Of a stretch of 64,000 bases of DNA, positions 15,411-25,500 are shown piece by piece. The stretch covers positions 310,001 through 374,000 of the forward strand of contig NZ_SODU01000003.1 of assembly GCF_004366075.1 (NCBI RefSeq), given 5' to 3'. Origin of the DNA: Kribbella pratensis (lineage in GTDB: Bacteria; Actinomycetota; Actinomycetes; Propionibacteriales; Kribbellaceae). Positions within the stretch are counted from its first letter, which is position 1. Every line of letters starts with the position of its first letter. A program made the position numbers and the translations under genes. A model generated the notes under the pieces. The model searched no databases and was not told the origin of the DNA. It was given only the letters and a program-made list of their open reading frames with translations.

Positions 15411-17098
15411 TGGATCACTGGGCTGTCGTCAACCAGGCATTGGTCCGGAAGGCCTTGTCCGAATTCGTGCACGAGCGCATTCTCGAGCCTGTTGCTGTTG
15501 GCAATGAGTATACCGTCGGCCGGTACCGCTTCACCGCGCGGCATTATCCTTTGAATCATTGGGATATCTCTTCAGTTGCCCGCGACGACGGCTCGGCGAT
15601 CGACGCTTTGGAGTTCATCACCGAGTTCCACGAGCAGCTCGGGATCGGGCGCGAGATGCTGCCGGTGTACCTGGAGGAGATCAGCAGCACGCTGGCGTCG
15701 GCGGCGTACAAGCTGTCGAAGCCGGACCTGACGGCGGCGGACCTGGTCACCGCGGACTTCCAGACCATCGAGGCAGCGATGACCGAGGGACATCCGTGTT
15801 TCGTCGCGAACAACGGGCGGCTCGGGTTCGGCCTCACGGACTATCTGGCCTATGCGCCGGAGACCGGCGCGGGCGTGCAGCTGACCTGGATCGCTACCCG
15901 GCGGGACCGGACTACGGTTTCCTGTAGTTCTTCCTTGGCGTTCGACGAGTTGATGCGGTCGGAGCTGGGCGACGACGTACTCGAGCGGTTCGCTGCGCAG
16001 GCGGACCCGGCGGAGTACGTGTACCTGCCGGTGCATCCTTGGCAGTGGGACAACAAGACGTCGATCACGTTCGCCGCCGACATCGCCCAGGGGCACATCG
16101 TCCACCTCGGGTCGACGGACGACGTGTACCAGCCGCAGCAGTCGATCCGGACGTTCTTCAACCGGTCCTCGCCTGGTCGATGCTACGTGAAGACGGCGTT
16201 GTCGGTGCTGAACATGGGGTTCATGCGCGGGCTGTCCCCGTCGTACATGGCCGCGACGCCGGCGATCAACGACTGGGTGCACTCGATCGTCTCGAACGAC
16301 GTCGTCCTGAAGCGCTACGGCTTCACGGTGTTGCGCGAGATCGCGGCGGCCGGGTACCACAACCGATACTACGAGAACGCGACCGACAAGACCTCGCCGT
16401 ACCGGAAGATGTTGTCGGCGCTCTGGCGCGAGAGCCCGGTGCCGTCGTTGGAGCCCGGTGAGCGGCTGGCCACGATGGCGTCGCTGCTGCACGTCGATCG
16501 GCACGGCGCGTCGATCGCCGCGGCGCTGGTACGGGCGTCCGGCCTGGCGCCGGCGGACTGGCTGCGCGCCTACGTCGACGCCTATCTGATCCCGTTGCTG
16601 CACAGCTTCTACGCGTACGAACTGGTGTTCATGCCGCACGGCGAGAACCTGATCCTGGTACTGCGGGACGCGATCCCGATCCGGGTGATCATGAAGGACA
16701 TCGCCGAGGAGATCGCCGTACTGCGTTCTTCGACGCCGGTACCGTCCGAAGCGGAGCGGGTGCGGGCCGACGTACCGGACGACGAGAAGCTGCTGTCGAT
16801 CTTCACCGACGTCTTCGACTGCATCTTCCGGTTCCTGTCCCCGCTGCTGGATCGGGCGGGCCTGCTGACGCCGTCCGAGTTCTGGTCCGTGGTGGCGTCG
16901 TCCATCCGCGACTACCAGGCGGCGACACCGGAACTGGCGGAAGCATTCGCGAAGTACGACATCTTCGCGCCGGAGTTCGCCCTCTCCTGCCTGAACCGCC
17001 TCCAACTGAAGAACAACCAGCAAATGGTCGACCTCACCGACGTCGCAGGCTCGTTGCAGTTCGCCGGCACCCTGGAGAACCCACTGACCTGTGGATAA
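15410..17098 (+). CDS. desD: NRPS-independent siderophore synthetase, IucA/IucC (DesD-like)
   Basis: A 562-residue NIS synthetase. The conserved GHPCFVANNGRLGFGLTD segment and HPWQWDNK motif form the ATP/carboxylate site, with further family signatures SIRTFFNRS and KTALSVLNMGFMRGL. The C-terminal FhuF-like/ferric reductase part holds FMPHGENLILVL and RVIMKDIAEEI. It adenylates a dicarboxylate-derived acyl group and condenses it with a hydroxylated diamine; DesD makes desferrioxamines by iterating this. ATG 15410 overlaps the upstream stop. No exporter or uptake gene is adjacent. Confidence 0.88.
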   Translation: MDHWAVVNQALVRKALSEFVHERILEPVAVGNEYTVGRYRFTARHYPLNHWDISSVARDDGSAIDALEFITEFHEQLGIGREMLPVYLEEISSTLASAAYKLSKPDLTAADLVTADFQTIEAAMTEGHPCFVANNGRLGFGLTDYLAYAPETGAGVQLTWIATRRDRTTVSCSSSLAFDELMRSELGDDVLERFAAQADPAEYVYLPVHPWQWDNKTSITFAADIAQGHIVHLGSTDDVYQPQQSIRTFFNRSSPGRCYVKTALSVLNMGFMRGLSPSYMAATPAINDWVHSIVSNDVVLKRYGFTVLREIAAAGYHNRYYENATDKTSPYRKMLSALWRESPVPSLEPGERLATMASLLHVDRHGASIAAALVRASGLAPADWLRAYVDAYLIPLLHSFYAYELVFMPHGENLILVLRDAIPIRVIMKDIAEEIAVLRSSTPVPSEAERVRADVPDDEKLLSIFTDVFDCIFRFLSPLLDRAGLLTPSEFWSVVASSIRDYQAATPELAEAFAKYDIFAPEFALSCLNRLQLKNNQQMVDLTDVAGSLQFAGTLENPLTCG

Positions 17099-17137
17099 CT
17101 TCGGCGGGGGTACGGCGGGATTTGTCAGGCTGGTGCG

Positions 17138-17641
17138 GTGCGTACAGCAGAAGCCACCCGGGACGGCCGGCGTTACGAGATTGTCGACGGCCGCCTGCTC
17201 ATCACCGGCCCGCAACCACCCGCTCACCACGCGGCCGTACTCGCCCTCATGGTGTTGCTGAAACACGCCTGCCCACCCGACCTGCTCGTCTCGGTCGGGT
17301 CCCTGGACTTCCGCCCCGCTCTGAACACGTCCCTCCGCCCGGACCTCCTGGTCTGCCACCGCACCGACCTCCGAGCCCAGCTCCTGACCGCACCACCACT
17401 CCTCGCCGTCGAGGTCCTCTCCCCCACGACCCGCACCACGGACGTCGTTCTCAAGCGCAGCCTGTACGAGCAGCACCAGATCCCGTCCTACTGGCTCCTG
17501 GACCCCGACGCCGAAGAACTAACAGTCCTGGAACTCACCCCCACCGGCTACACCTGCCAAGCCGTAGTACAAGCCGAAGAAGCTTTCGAGGCCACCACGC
17601 CGTTCCCGCTCACGCTTTCACCGGCAGCGCTCGCCGGATGA
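17138..17641 (+). CDS. Uma2 family endonuclease-like protein (short form)
   Basis: A 167-residue Uma2 (DUF820) protein with a PD-(D/E)XK-type fold. The acidic core is RPDLLVC (D near 68) and LLAVEVLSPTTR (E near 90), followed by the KRSLYEQHQIPSYWLLDP segment that defines the family. The first 20-25 residues found in its neighbour at 17751 are absent here, so the family N-terminal helix is missing. The start is GTG 17138, without a convincing ribosome binding site. Uma2 proteins occur in many paralogues in filamentous and colonial bacteria. The biological role and any nuclease activity are unproven. Confidence 0.8.
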   Translation: MRTAEATRDGRRYEIVDGRLLITGPQPPAHHAAVLALMVLLKHACPPDLLVSVGSLDFRPALNTSLRPDLLVCHRTDLRAQLLTAPPLLAVEVLSPTTRTTDVVLKRSLYEQHQIPSYWLLDPDAEELTVLELTPTGYTCQAVVQAEEAFEATTPFPLTLSPAALAG

Positions 17642-17750
17642 GACGAATTCCGGGGCATCCAAGGGCATCCAGGGGCAGATCGGCGAAATGGTACCAACCA
17701 CTCCCTGAACACCACCATGCTGGTCGAGTGACCGAGAAGGAGGCACCATT

Positions 17751-18314
17751 GTGTCCGTGGAACCGATTGAGCGGCAGAAGCTCACACTGGCCGAGTTCGA
17801 CGCACTCCCCGACGACGGGGAGCGACGCGAACTCCTGGACGGGGCGGTGCTGGTGACGCCCTCGCCGCTGCTCGTTCATCAGCGTGCCGCATACCAGTTC
17901 GCAATCCGGCTCCAGCCCGCCTGCCCCGATGAGCTCGAGGTCCTCTTCGCGCCTTTCGATTACCGGCCGAACGACAGGAACTCGCTACAGCCCGACCTGC
18001 TGGTCTGTCGGTCTGAAGATGCGGAGCAGAACGGCATCCGGCATCCGCTGTTGCTTGCCGTCGAGATCCTGTCGCCTTCCACGCGAGCCCAGGATCTGCT
18101 CAAGAAGCGTCGCTTGTACGAAGAGCACGAGGTGGTTTCGTACTGGATCTTCGAGCCCGAAGAAGCAGTGCTCACGGTCCTCCAACTCGAGAACGGGCGG
18201 TACGTCGAGGAGACGTACAAGGGCGACGAGGTGTTCGAGGCCCGCAGGCCGTTCGCGGTCCGGATCGTGCCTGCTGAGCTGGTGCGTCGGGCCAACCGCT
18301 CGGCAGTCGTCTAG
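17751..18314 (+). CDS. Uma2 family endonuclease-like protein (full length)
   Basis: A 187-residue Uma2 (DUF820) protein. The N-terminal KLTLAEFDALPDDGERRELL helix-strand is followed by QPDLLVC and LLAVEILSPSTR (the Asp and Glu of the nuclease core) and KRRLYEEHEVVSYWIFEP. The start is GTG 17751, after AGAAGGAGGCACC. Its relation to the copy at 17138 shows an old tandem duplication with marked divergence. A structured repeat element begins 8 bases after the stop. Confidence 0.85.
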   Translation: MSVEPIERQKLTLAEFDALPDDGERRELLDGAVLVTPSPLLVHQRAAYQFAIRLQPACPDELEVLFAPFDYRPNDRNSLQPDLLVCRSEDAEQNGIRHPLLLAVEILSPSTRAQDLLKKRRLYEEHEVVSYWIFEPEEAVLTVLQLENGRYVEETYKGDEVFEARRPFAVRIVPAELVRRANRSAVV

Positions 18315-18321
18315 CGTCCTA

Positions 18322-18382
18322 CTCCCCAGGTCCGATCTGGGGAGGTTTGCCCTCCCTCGTTGGGCAGTAGGACTCCCCAACC
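18322..18382. repeat. Structured element, copy 1 (related copy at 47271)
   Basis: CTCCCCAG (18322-18329) pairs perfectly with CTGGGGAG (18337-18344). The latter overlaps GGGGAG (18339-18344), which can instead pair with CTCCCC at 18372-18377, the inner stem being TGCCC (18348-18352)/GGGCA (18362-18366). The two folds are mutually exclusive. The minus-strand reading of 18335-18382 aligns without gaps to 47271-47318 with many identities. It sits between an Uma2 gene and the F420-type oxidoreductase. Confidence 0.55.
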
Positions 18383-18474
18383 TGGCCGGCGGGGCTGAGG
18401 ACGTCCGATCTGTTCAAGACGTCGGGTGGGGGTGGTGCCTACCGTCGTTCTTGGAGCGACGGGAGGAATGGAGC

Positions 18475-19335
18475 ATGAGAGTCGGGATCGGGTTGCCGGC
18501 GGCGGTGCCTGGGGTGGATGCGCGGCGGTTGGGCGAGTGGGCCGCTGCGGCCGAAGAGGCGGGGTTTGATGCGGTCGGCGTGATCGACCGGTTGGTCTAC
18601 GACAATCTGGAGCCGTTGACCGCGTTGGCTGCTGCGGCGGCGCGGACTTCGCGGGTGGAGCTCGTCACGACTGTGCTCAACATCGGCTGGCGGAGCAACG
18701 CCGTACTGCTTGCCAAACAGCTCGCATCGGTCGATCAGCTGTCCGGCGGCAGGCTGACCGCCGGTGTCGGTCTGGGTGGTTGGCCGGACGACTTCATCGC
18801 CAGTGGAGCCGCGCAGCATGGATTCGGCGAGCTGTGGACAACGTCGTTGGAGACTTGGCGGCAGGTGTGGGCGGGGAAGCTTGAAGGCATGTCCAATCTC
18901 CCCGACGGCCGTCCCGGGCTTCTGTTCGGCGGTTTGGTTCCAGCCGCTTACCGTCGCGCCGCTGTTCACGGGCAGGGTTGGGTGGCTCCGCTGTTCGGTA
19001 CGGCGACGCTCGAGCAAGGTGCGAGCGCCGTACGGACGGCTTGGAAGGACGCCGGTCGAAGTGGAGATCCTCGCATCGTCACCGGGCGGTATTTCGCTCT
19101 CGGGCCTGAGGCTGACGCGGTCGCCGACGAGTACATCCGTCACTACTACGGTGATGCGTACTTCGAGTTCGCGCGAGCCGACACCCTGACGACTCCAGCG
19201 GCACTACGCGACCACTTGACCGGCCTTCGTGCGGCCGGCGCGACCGACGTCATCTTCTACCCGGCTTCCCCTGACCACGACCAGGTCTCCCTGCTCGCCG
19301 AGGCGCTAGCCGTCAGCCGTTCAGGAGTTTGGTGA
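18475..19335 (+). CDS. LLM-class (luciferase-like) F420/FMN-dependent oxidoreductase
   Basis: A 286-residue TIM-barrel protein of the bacterial luciferase-like family. It opens with MRVGIGLPAAVPGVDARRLG and has the DAVGVIDRLVYDN and LLAKQLASVDQLSGGR segments common to F420-dependent enzymes, plus the phosphate-binding-type GVGLGGWPDDF loop. ATG 18475 follows GGGAGGAATGGAGC. Its 3' end overlaps the convergent adnB gene by 23 bases. Actinobacteria carry dozens of such enzymes, so substrate and cofactor (F420 or FMN) cannot be set from sequence alone. Confidence 0.85.
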   Translation: MRVGIGLPAAVPGVDARRLGEWAAAAEEAGFDAVGVIDRLVYDNLEPLTALAAAAARTSRVELVTTVLNIGWRSNAVLLAKQLASVDQLSGGRLTAGVGLGGWPDDFIASGAAQHGFGELWTTSLETWRQVWAGKLEGMSNLPDGRPGLLFGGLVPAAYRRAAVHGQGWVAPLFGTATLEQGASAVRTAWKDAGRSGDPRIVTGRYFALGPEADAVADEYIRHYYGDAYFEFARADTLTTPAALRDHLTGLRAAGATDVIFYPASPDHDQVSLLAEALAVSRSGVW

Positions 19336-22300
19336 GTTGTTGTTTGTCGGGGAGGTCTTCCGGGCGGATGATGTCGGCGGTGCGGACGTAGTAGAAGGCT
19401 GCTGTTACCTGGTCGAGGGGGATGTTCATGAGTTCGGACCAGGCGACTCGGTAGATGGCCAGCTGGAGGGGGTCCGCGGTTTCGCCTCGGGTGGTTTTCC
19501 AGTCGATGACGTCGTACCCGCGGGAGCCGTCCGGACGGACGACCTGGTAGACGGCGTCGATGCGGCCGCGGATGACCCGGCCGTCCAGGGCGAGGGCGAA
19601 CGGCGCCTCGATCTCGTACGGCGTGGTGTCGCCGAACGGGCCGTCGCGGAACGCGTCCATCAGGTCGGTGAGGTCGGTGTCGTCGACGATGTCCTCGTCC
19701 GCGGCGCCGGGGAGGTCGTCCGGGTCGATCAGCAGTTGCTGGCCGAAGTAGCTCTCCACCCACGCGTGGAACCGGGTCCCGAAACGCGCGGCCCGGTTGG
19801 GTTTGCGCGGCATCGGGCGGGCCAGCTCGGCGGCCAGTCCGTCCGGATCCTTCGCCAGCCGCATCAGCTGCGTCGCGGACAGCGCGGCCGGCAGCGCCAC
19901 GTCGTACGCCTTCCGGCTCCGGCTTTCCCTTGCCTCGGACAACAATCGCTCGAGCTCGGAGTCCCAGCGCGCGACCGTCGCCTGCTCGTCGAGCAGCAGC
20001 GACTCCTCCGCCTCGATCGACGGACCTTCCGCGCGCGACAGCTGCACCAGAGCAGCCGATTCCAGTCGTCGCTGGTACGAGTCCACGTCGTACGGCGTCG
20101 GCCACGGCGCCTGCGTCTGCTCGGCCAGCTCCGGGTTCTCCGCCGTCAACTCCGGCTGCTCCGCCCAGGCGATGACCCGCTCCCCGGCGTGCTTCTTCAG
20201 CACCGAGAGGTACGACGAGGGACCGCGCGGCCGCTTCTGCGTCGGACCCCACCAGTGCCCGGTCGCGACCAGCAGTTCCTTCGCACGCGTGAACGCGACG
20301 TACCCGAGCCGCCGCTCCTCCAGTGCGTTCACTTCCTTGCACTCGTCCGCGAACGCCTTCAGCCCGGCGTTGGACAGGTCGTGGATGTCCGGCAGCGTGT
20401 CGGCGTCACCGCGCAACGGCCACGGAAGCACCTTTGCGTTCGTCGTCCACTTGTCCCGCCCGCGATCCGACGGGAAGACCTTCGACACCAGCGTCGGCAC
20501 GAACACGACCGGCCACTCCAGGCCCTTCGACCGGTGTGTGGTGAGCAGCTTCACCGAGTCGGCTTCACTCGGTACGGCGAGGTCGAGGCCGGCGGCGTAC
20601 TCCTCCTCGGCCGCGAGGTACGCGAGCAGACCGTCCAGTGATCCGTCCGACTCGGTCGACACGAAGTTGCCCACGGCATCCAGGAACGCGGCGAGGTGAT
20701 CGCGTCGCCCGGCGTCGATGTGATCGGGGGTCGCGGTCAGCTCGACGTCCAGGCCGATCGTGCTGATCACCCGGCGGACCAGGTCGAGCAGCGGCTCGCC
20801 CGCATGCGCGCGCAGCTCGCGTAGCTCGACCGACAACTCCTTGAAGCGGGTCAGCGCCTCCGGCGCGTACGCCGCCGGACCCGGATCGTCGACCGCCTCG
20901 GCGAGCGAGATGACCTCGGTCGAATCCATCCCGGCGACGGCCGCGTCGAGCGCGGCGACCAGGTCGTCGGCGGCCGGCCGCTCCCCCGCGTCGGCGAGCG
21001 CGCGGGCGCGGTTGGCGAGCAGTGCGAGGTCGCGGTGACCGATCCGGTAGCGCGGGCCGGTGAGGATCCGGAGCATCGCCGCGTTCGCGGTCAGGTCGTT
21101 GACGGCCTGCAGGGTCGCGACCACGTCGACGACCTCGGGGAGCGCAAGCAGACCGCCGAGACCGACGACCTCGACCGGGACCTTGCGCGCGATCAGCGCC
21201 TCGTGCACCGCGCTGAGGTCGACGTTCGTCCGCATCAGGATGCCGATGTCCTTCCAGCGGCGGTTCCGGGTGCGGTGCGCGGCGACGATCGCGTCGGCGA
21301 CCCACTCGATCTCCTGCGAGCGGGTCTCGAACAACCCGACCGTGATCGCGCCCTCCGGAGCGTTCTCCGGGGCCTCGAGCGGGATGACGCCGGGGTGCTG
21401 TTCGTAGAGCTCGGCCGCATGCTGGTTCGCCGCCGCGAGAATGCGGCTGCCGCAGCGGCGGTTGACGCTCAGCACGTACCGCCGAGCCGGCGATCCGTCA
21501 GCCTGCCGGAAGTGCGCGGGGAACTCGTCCAGGTTCGCGACCGAGGCACCGCGCCAGCCGTAGATCGCCTGGCACGGGTCACCGACCGCGGTGACCGGAT
21601 GGCCGCGCCCGTCACCCGCGGCGAACAGCGCGGTGAGCATCCGGCGCTGCGAGACGGACGTGTCCTGGTACTCGTCGAGCAGCACGACCTTGTACCGCGA
21701 CCGCTCGATGGCGGCGACCTCCGGACACTCCTCGGCGAGCCGCGCGCCGAGCGCCATCTGGTCGGCGAAGTCGACGACGCCGCGCTCCGCCTTGTACGCC
21801 TGGTACTCCTCGACGAGCTGCAGGATCTCCCCCCGCTTCAACGCGGTCTCGGCGAGCTTGCGGACCTCCACCGTCTGCTTGCGCACCGCCGCGACCTCTT
21901 GCCGTACGGCGTCGTCGTGCTCGCGGATGTCGTCGGGACGAAGCAGGTGATCGGCCAACTCGCCATCCAAAGCGAGCAGGCTGTTGACGAGCGTCGGCAC
22001 GTGATGCGAGGCGAAGCGGATCGGCCCGGCGGACCGCCGTACGACGCGACCCGCCAACTGGAATCGGGTCGCGTCGGCGAGCACGCGGGAGTCCGGCTCG
22101 AGGCCGATGCGGAGGCCGTGCTCGGCGATCAACGTGCCGGCGAAGGCGTGGTACGTCGAGACGACGGGCTCGCCCGGCTCCTCGGGCTCCCAGTTGGGGA
22201 TGTTGCTGCGCAGGTGCGCGGCCAGAATCGGGTGCTGGTCCTTCGGCAAGGTCGATCCGAGGACGCCGGCCTTCGTCAGGTCCTCGCGGATCCGGACGTC

Positions 22301-22540
22301 GAGCTCGTTGGCGGCCTTCTTGGTGAACGTCAGCCCGAGCACTTCCTCCGGTTTCACCTGACCGGTGCAGATCAGCCACACCACCCGGGCCGCCATCGCC
22401 GTAGTCTTCCCCGACCCGGCCCCCGCCACGATCACCCCGGGCTCGAGCGGAGCTGTGATCGCCGCGAGTTGCTGGTCGCTGAACGGGATGCCGAGCAGAT
22501 CGCACAGGTCGGCTGTGGTGCGCAGTACCGCAGCGGGCAT
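19313..22540 (-). CDS. adnB: Helicase-nuclease subunit AdnB
   Basis: A 1075-residue UvrD-like helicase with a C-terminal RecB-type nuclease. Walker A is AGAGSGKT (39-46), Walker B LLDEYQDTSVSQR, and motif VI is in YVAFTRAKELLVATG. The nuclease region is FGTRFHAWVESYFG followed by GRIDAVYQV and DVIDWKTTRG. Length and order match AdnB of the mycobacterial AdnAB complex, which unwinds and resects double-strand break ends to prepare recombination. Its ATG overlaps the adnA stop by one base. No iron-sulfur cysteine set is evident here, unlike in the partner. Confidence 0.92.
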   Translation of the reverse strand: MPAAVLRTTADLCDLLGIPFSDQQLAAITAPLEPGVIVAGAGSGKTTAMAARVVWLICTGQVKPEEVLGLTFTKKAANELDVRIREDLTKAGVLGSTLPKDQHPILAAHLRSNIPNWEPEEPGEPVVSTYHAFAGTLIAEHGLRIGLEPDSRVLADATRFQLAGRVVRRSAGPIRFASHHVPTLVNSLLALDGELADHLLRPDDIREHDDAVRQEVAAVRKQTVEVRKLAETALKRGEILQLVEEYQAYKAERGVVDFADQMALGARLAEECPEVAAIERSRYKVVLLDEYQDTSVSQRRMLTALFAAGDGRGHPVTAVGDPCQAIYGWRGASVANLDEFPAHFRQADGSPARRYVLSVNRRCGSRILAAANQHAAELYEQHPGVIPLEAPENAPEGAITVGLFETRSQEIEWVADAIVAAHRTRNRRWKDIGILMRTNVDLSAVHEALIARKVPVEVVGLGGLLALPEVVDVVATLQAVNDLTANAAMLRILTGPRYRIGHRDLALLANRARALADAGERPAADDLVAALDAAVAGMDSTEVISLAEAVDDPGPAAYAPEALTRFKELSVELRELRAHAGEPLLDLVRRVISTIGLDVELTATPDHIDAGRRDHLAAFLDAVGNFVSTESDGSLDGLLAYLAAEEEYAAGLDLAVPSEADSVKLLTTHRSKGLEWPVVFVPTLVSKVFPSDRGRDKWTTNAKVLPWPLRGDADTLPDIHDLSNAGLKAFADECKEVNALEERRLGYVAFTRAKELLVATGHWWGPTQKRPRGPSSYLSVLKKHAGERVIAWAEQPELTAENPELAEQTQAPWPTPYDVDSYQRRLESAALVQLSRAEGPSIEAEESLLLDEQATVARWDSELERLLSEARESRSRKAYDVALPAALSATQLMRLAKDPDGLAAELARPMPRKPNRAARFGTRFHAWVESYFGQQLLIDPDDLPGAADEDIVDDTDLTDLMDAFRDGPFGDTTPYEIEAPFALALDGRVIRGRIDAVYQVVRPDGSRGYDVIDWKTTRGETADPLQLAIYRVAWSELMNIPLDQVTAAFYYVRTADIIRPEDLPDKQQLTKLLNG

Positions 22541-25500
22541 CAGACGATCTCCCGGCCTTCGGGCTGGATGGGGCAGAGGGCGCGGGCTTCGCAGCGGTTG
22601 CAGCCGTCGTTGCGTTGGGCCGTGAATTCCTCCGAGCGGATCATGGATTCGGCGTTGTCGACCGCTTCGTCGAGCCAGGTGCGGCCGTCCTCATCGGTTT
22701 CCAGAGGCCCTTGCGGCTGGACCTTCGGGAAGCCGCCGTTGTCGTCGTGGCGGAGCTGGACGAGCTCGGCTCCACCGGCGACCGCCTCCTCGCCGAGCTT
22801 CTTCATCTGCCGTGAGTTGATCGCTCGCTGGTAGATCGCCAGCTGCACGTGCCGCTCCAGCGCGGGCTTGGTCGGAATGTTCCGCCCGGTCTTCAGGTCG
22901 ACCACCCGGACCGTACCTTCAGAATCCTTTTCGACGCGGTCCATCCGGCCCTTCACCCGAACCGCCGGGTGCTCCTCGTCCGGCAGCAGTACGTCGAAGT
23001 CCACCTCCGTCCCCACCAGCGTCCGGTCCGGCCGACCCTGGTGCCACGCCACGAACCGCCGCAACGCCTGCTCCGCCTCGACCCGCTCCCGGTCCGAGAT
23101 CCACGCGGACTCGAACTCGAGCTGCGTCCACACCTTGTCCAGCCACCCGTTCAGCTCGTCGACCGACGGCGGCAGGGTCCCGGTCGCGACCGCATCGGCC
23201 AGCGTGTGCAGCACCATCCCGAACCCGATCGCGGACGTACTCGGCGTCTCCCCACCGGCCCGCCTGGTCAGGAACCACCGCAACGGACAGTCCACGATCG
23301 TCGTCAGCGCACTGCCCGACAACGGCACCGGCAGCTCGGGATCTGCGATCGGCCGCACCGACTCCGTGCGCTCCCGCACACCCCACCAGCGCGACGGATC
23401 AGCCGTCGGCACCAAGGGCTGATCCCGGTCGTCGACAGCCGACGCCAGCAAAGCCAACCGGTCCGCTGCCACTCGCTTCAACGCCGGCGACGACGCCGGA
23501 TCCGCCAGCACGCAGCGCAGATCGGCGACGAGACCCGGCAACGACAACGGCCGCCGCGGCCGCCCGGCGACCAGTTTCAAAGGAATGTCCAGCTCGGCAA
23601 GGAATCGGGAGGGTTGATCACCGTCGGCCTCGGGCGCCTGTACGGCGGTCACGATCAGCCGCTCGCGCGCACGCGTGATCGCGACGTAGAACAACCGTCT
23701 CTCCTCGGCGAGCAACGCGCCCGCCGACAACGGATCGATCAACCCGTCCGTTCCCAACCGGTCCGGCTCCAGCAACGACCCGCGCCGCCGCAGGTCCGGC
23801 CACTGGCCCTCCTGCACCGAAGCGACGACAACGAGCCGCCATTGCAGGCCCTTCGACCGGTGCGCCGTCATCAGCTGTACGCCGGCCTCGCGGTACGTCC
23901 CGTCGAAGCGGTTGTCCCCCGCGATGTCGAGCGACTCCAGCTCCGACAGGAACGCCGAAACCCCCTTGAACCCGACCTGCTCCTCCGCCCGCCCGGCCGC
24001 ATCGAACAACGCGCACAACGAATCCAGATCCCGGTTCGCCGCCCGCGCGGTCTCGCCGCCCGACGTGGCCTGCCCGCGCAGCCGCCGCAACCACGGCGAC
24101 TCCGACCACAGCGACCACATCACCTCGTCCGGCGCCGCGCCCGCGGTCACGATATTCCTTGCCTTGAGCAACCGCTCGCCGAGCGCCGCGAACCGCGCCT
24201 CGGCCGGCGACGCCTCCTCGTCGAGCTGCAACGGGTTCAGCATCGCTTCCCGCAACAGCTCGTCCGACGACCGCGGCAACCGCTGCCCGTTCGCCGCGTC
24301 CCGATCGCGTCGCCGCAGCACCCGCGCCAGCCGCCGCAGTTGCCCCGCGTCCATGGCGCCCAGCGGCGACAGCGCCAACGCCCGTACGACATCGACGGTC
24401 AACGTCTCCGGGTCAGCCACCGCACGCAACGCCAGCAACATCGGCCGTACGGCGGGCTCACGCGACAACGGCAGCTCGTCGCCCGCAACGTCCACCGGGA
24501 TGCCGGCCGCCGCCAACGCCCGTCGCAACGGAGGAATCGAACGACTCCCGGACCGGACGAGTACCGCCATCTCGCTCCACCCGATGCCGTCCTGAACGTG
24601 CGCGCGCCGTAGCAGGTCCGCGATGTGCTCGAGCTCCGCGCCGCTCGTGGAGTACAGGTTCGCCTCGACCTTTCCCGGACCGAAGACGCACGACGAGGCA
24701 TCCGGGTTCCGGAACCGCTCGAACGTGTCCCGATCCAGCGACCCCGGTACGCCGAGGCGGTTGACGACATTGCGCGACACGCGTTGCAGGGTGGTCCCGA
24801 AACGTCGCGTCGTACCCAACGCGATCTGGGCTGCTTCCGCGCCGTCGCGGGTCCGGAACTCGTCGGTGAACCGGAGCAGTCCGCGCACGTCCGCGCCCCG
24901 GAACGTGTAGATCGACTGGTCCGGATCGCCGACCACGACCAGGTCGCGGCCGTCGCCCGCGATCGCCTGCAGCAGCTTCGTCTGGCCGGGATCGGTGTCC
25001 TGGTACTCGTCCACGAACACCGCTTTGAACTCGGTCCGCAGCTTGGCCCGCACCTGCGGCTGCTGCGCCAGGATGACCGCGCGATGAATCAGTTCGGAGT
25101 AGTCCAGCACCTGCTCCGCGTCGAGAACTCGCAGGTACTCCTCGAAGAAGTCGCCGACCGCGACCCACTCGGCCCGCTCCGCCGACCGCCCGATCGCGGA
25201 CAGGTCCTCCGGGTCGAGGCCCAACTGCCGCGCCTTGCCGATCACCGCCTGCACCTCGTCGGTGAACCCGCGCGTCTTCAACGCCGGATGCAAACTGCCC
25301 GGCCAGTGCACCGCACCGACCTCACGACTTCCTGACAACGCCTCGCTCAACCGCAGCGACTGCTCCGGACCGGACGGAAGTCGCAGCGGTACGTCGAACG
25401 CGTCGGCCGGCGTGAACCGGCGCAGCAACGCGTAGCAGAAGGAATGGAACGTCATCGACGGCATCACCCGTGTCGTCCGCCCGAGGCGACCGGTGATGCG

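Noticed and set aside
15572..17476. 634-codon minus-strand frame over the siderophore synthetase
   Set aside because: Exactly antisense to desD, low-complexity Arg/Val/Gln composition, no family resemblance.
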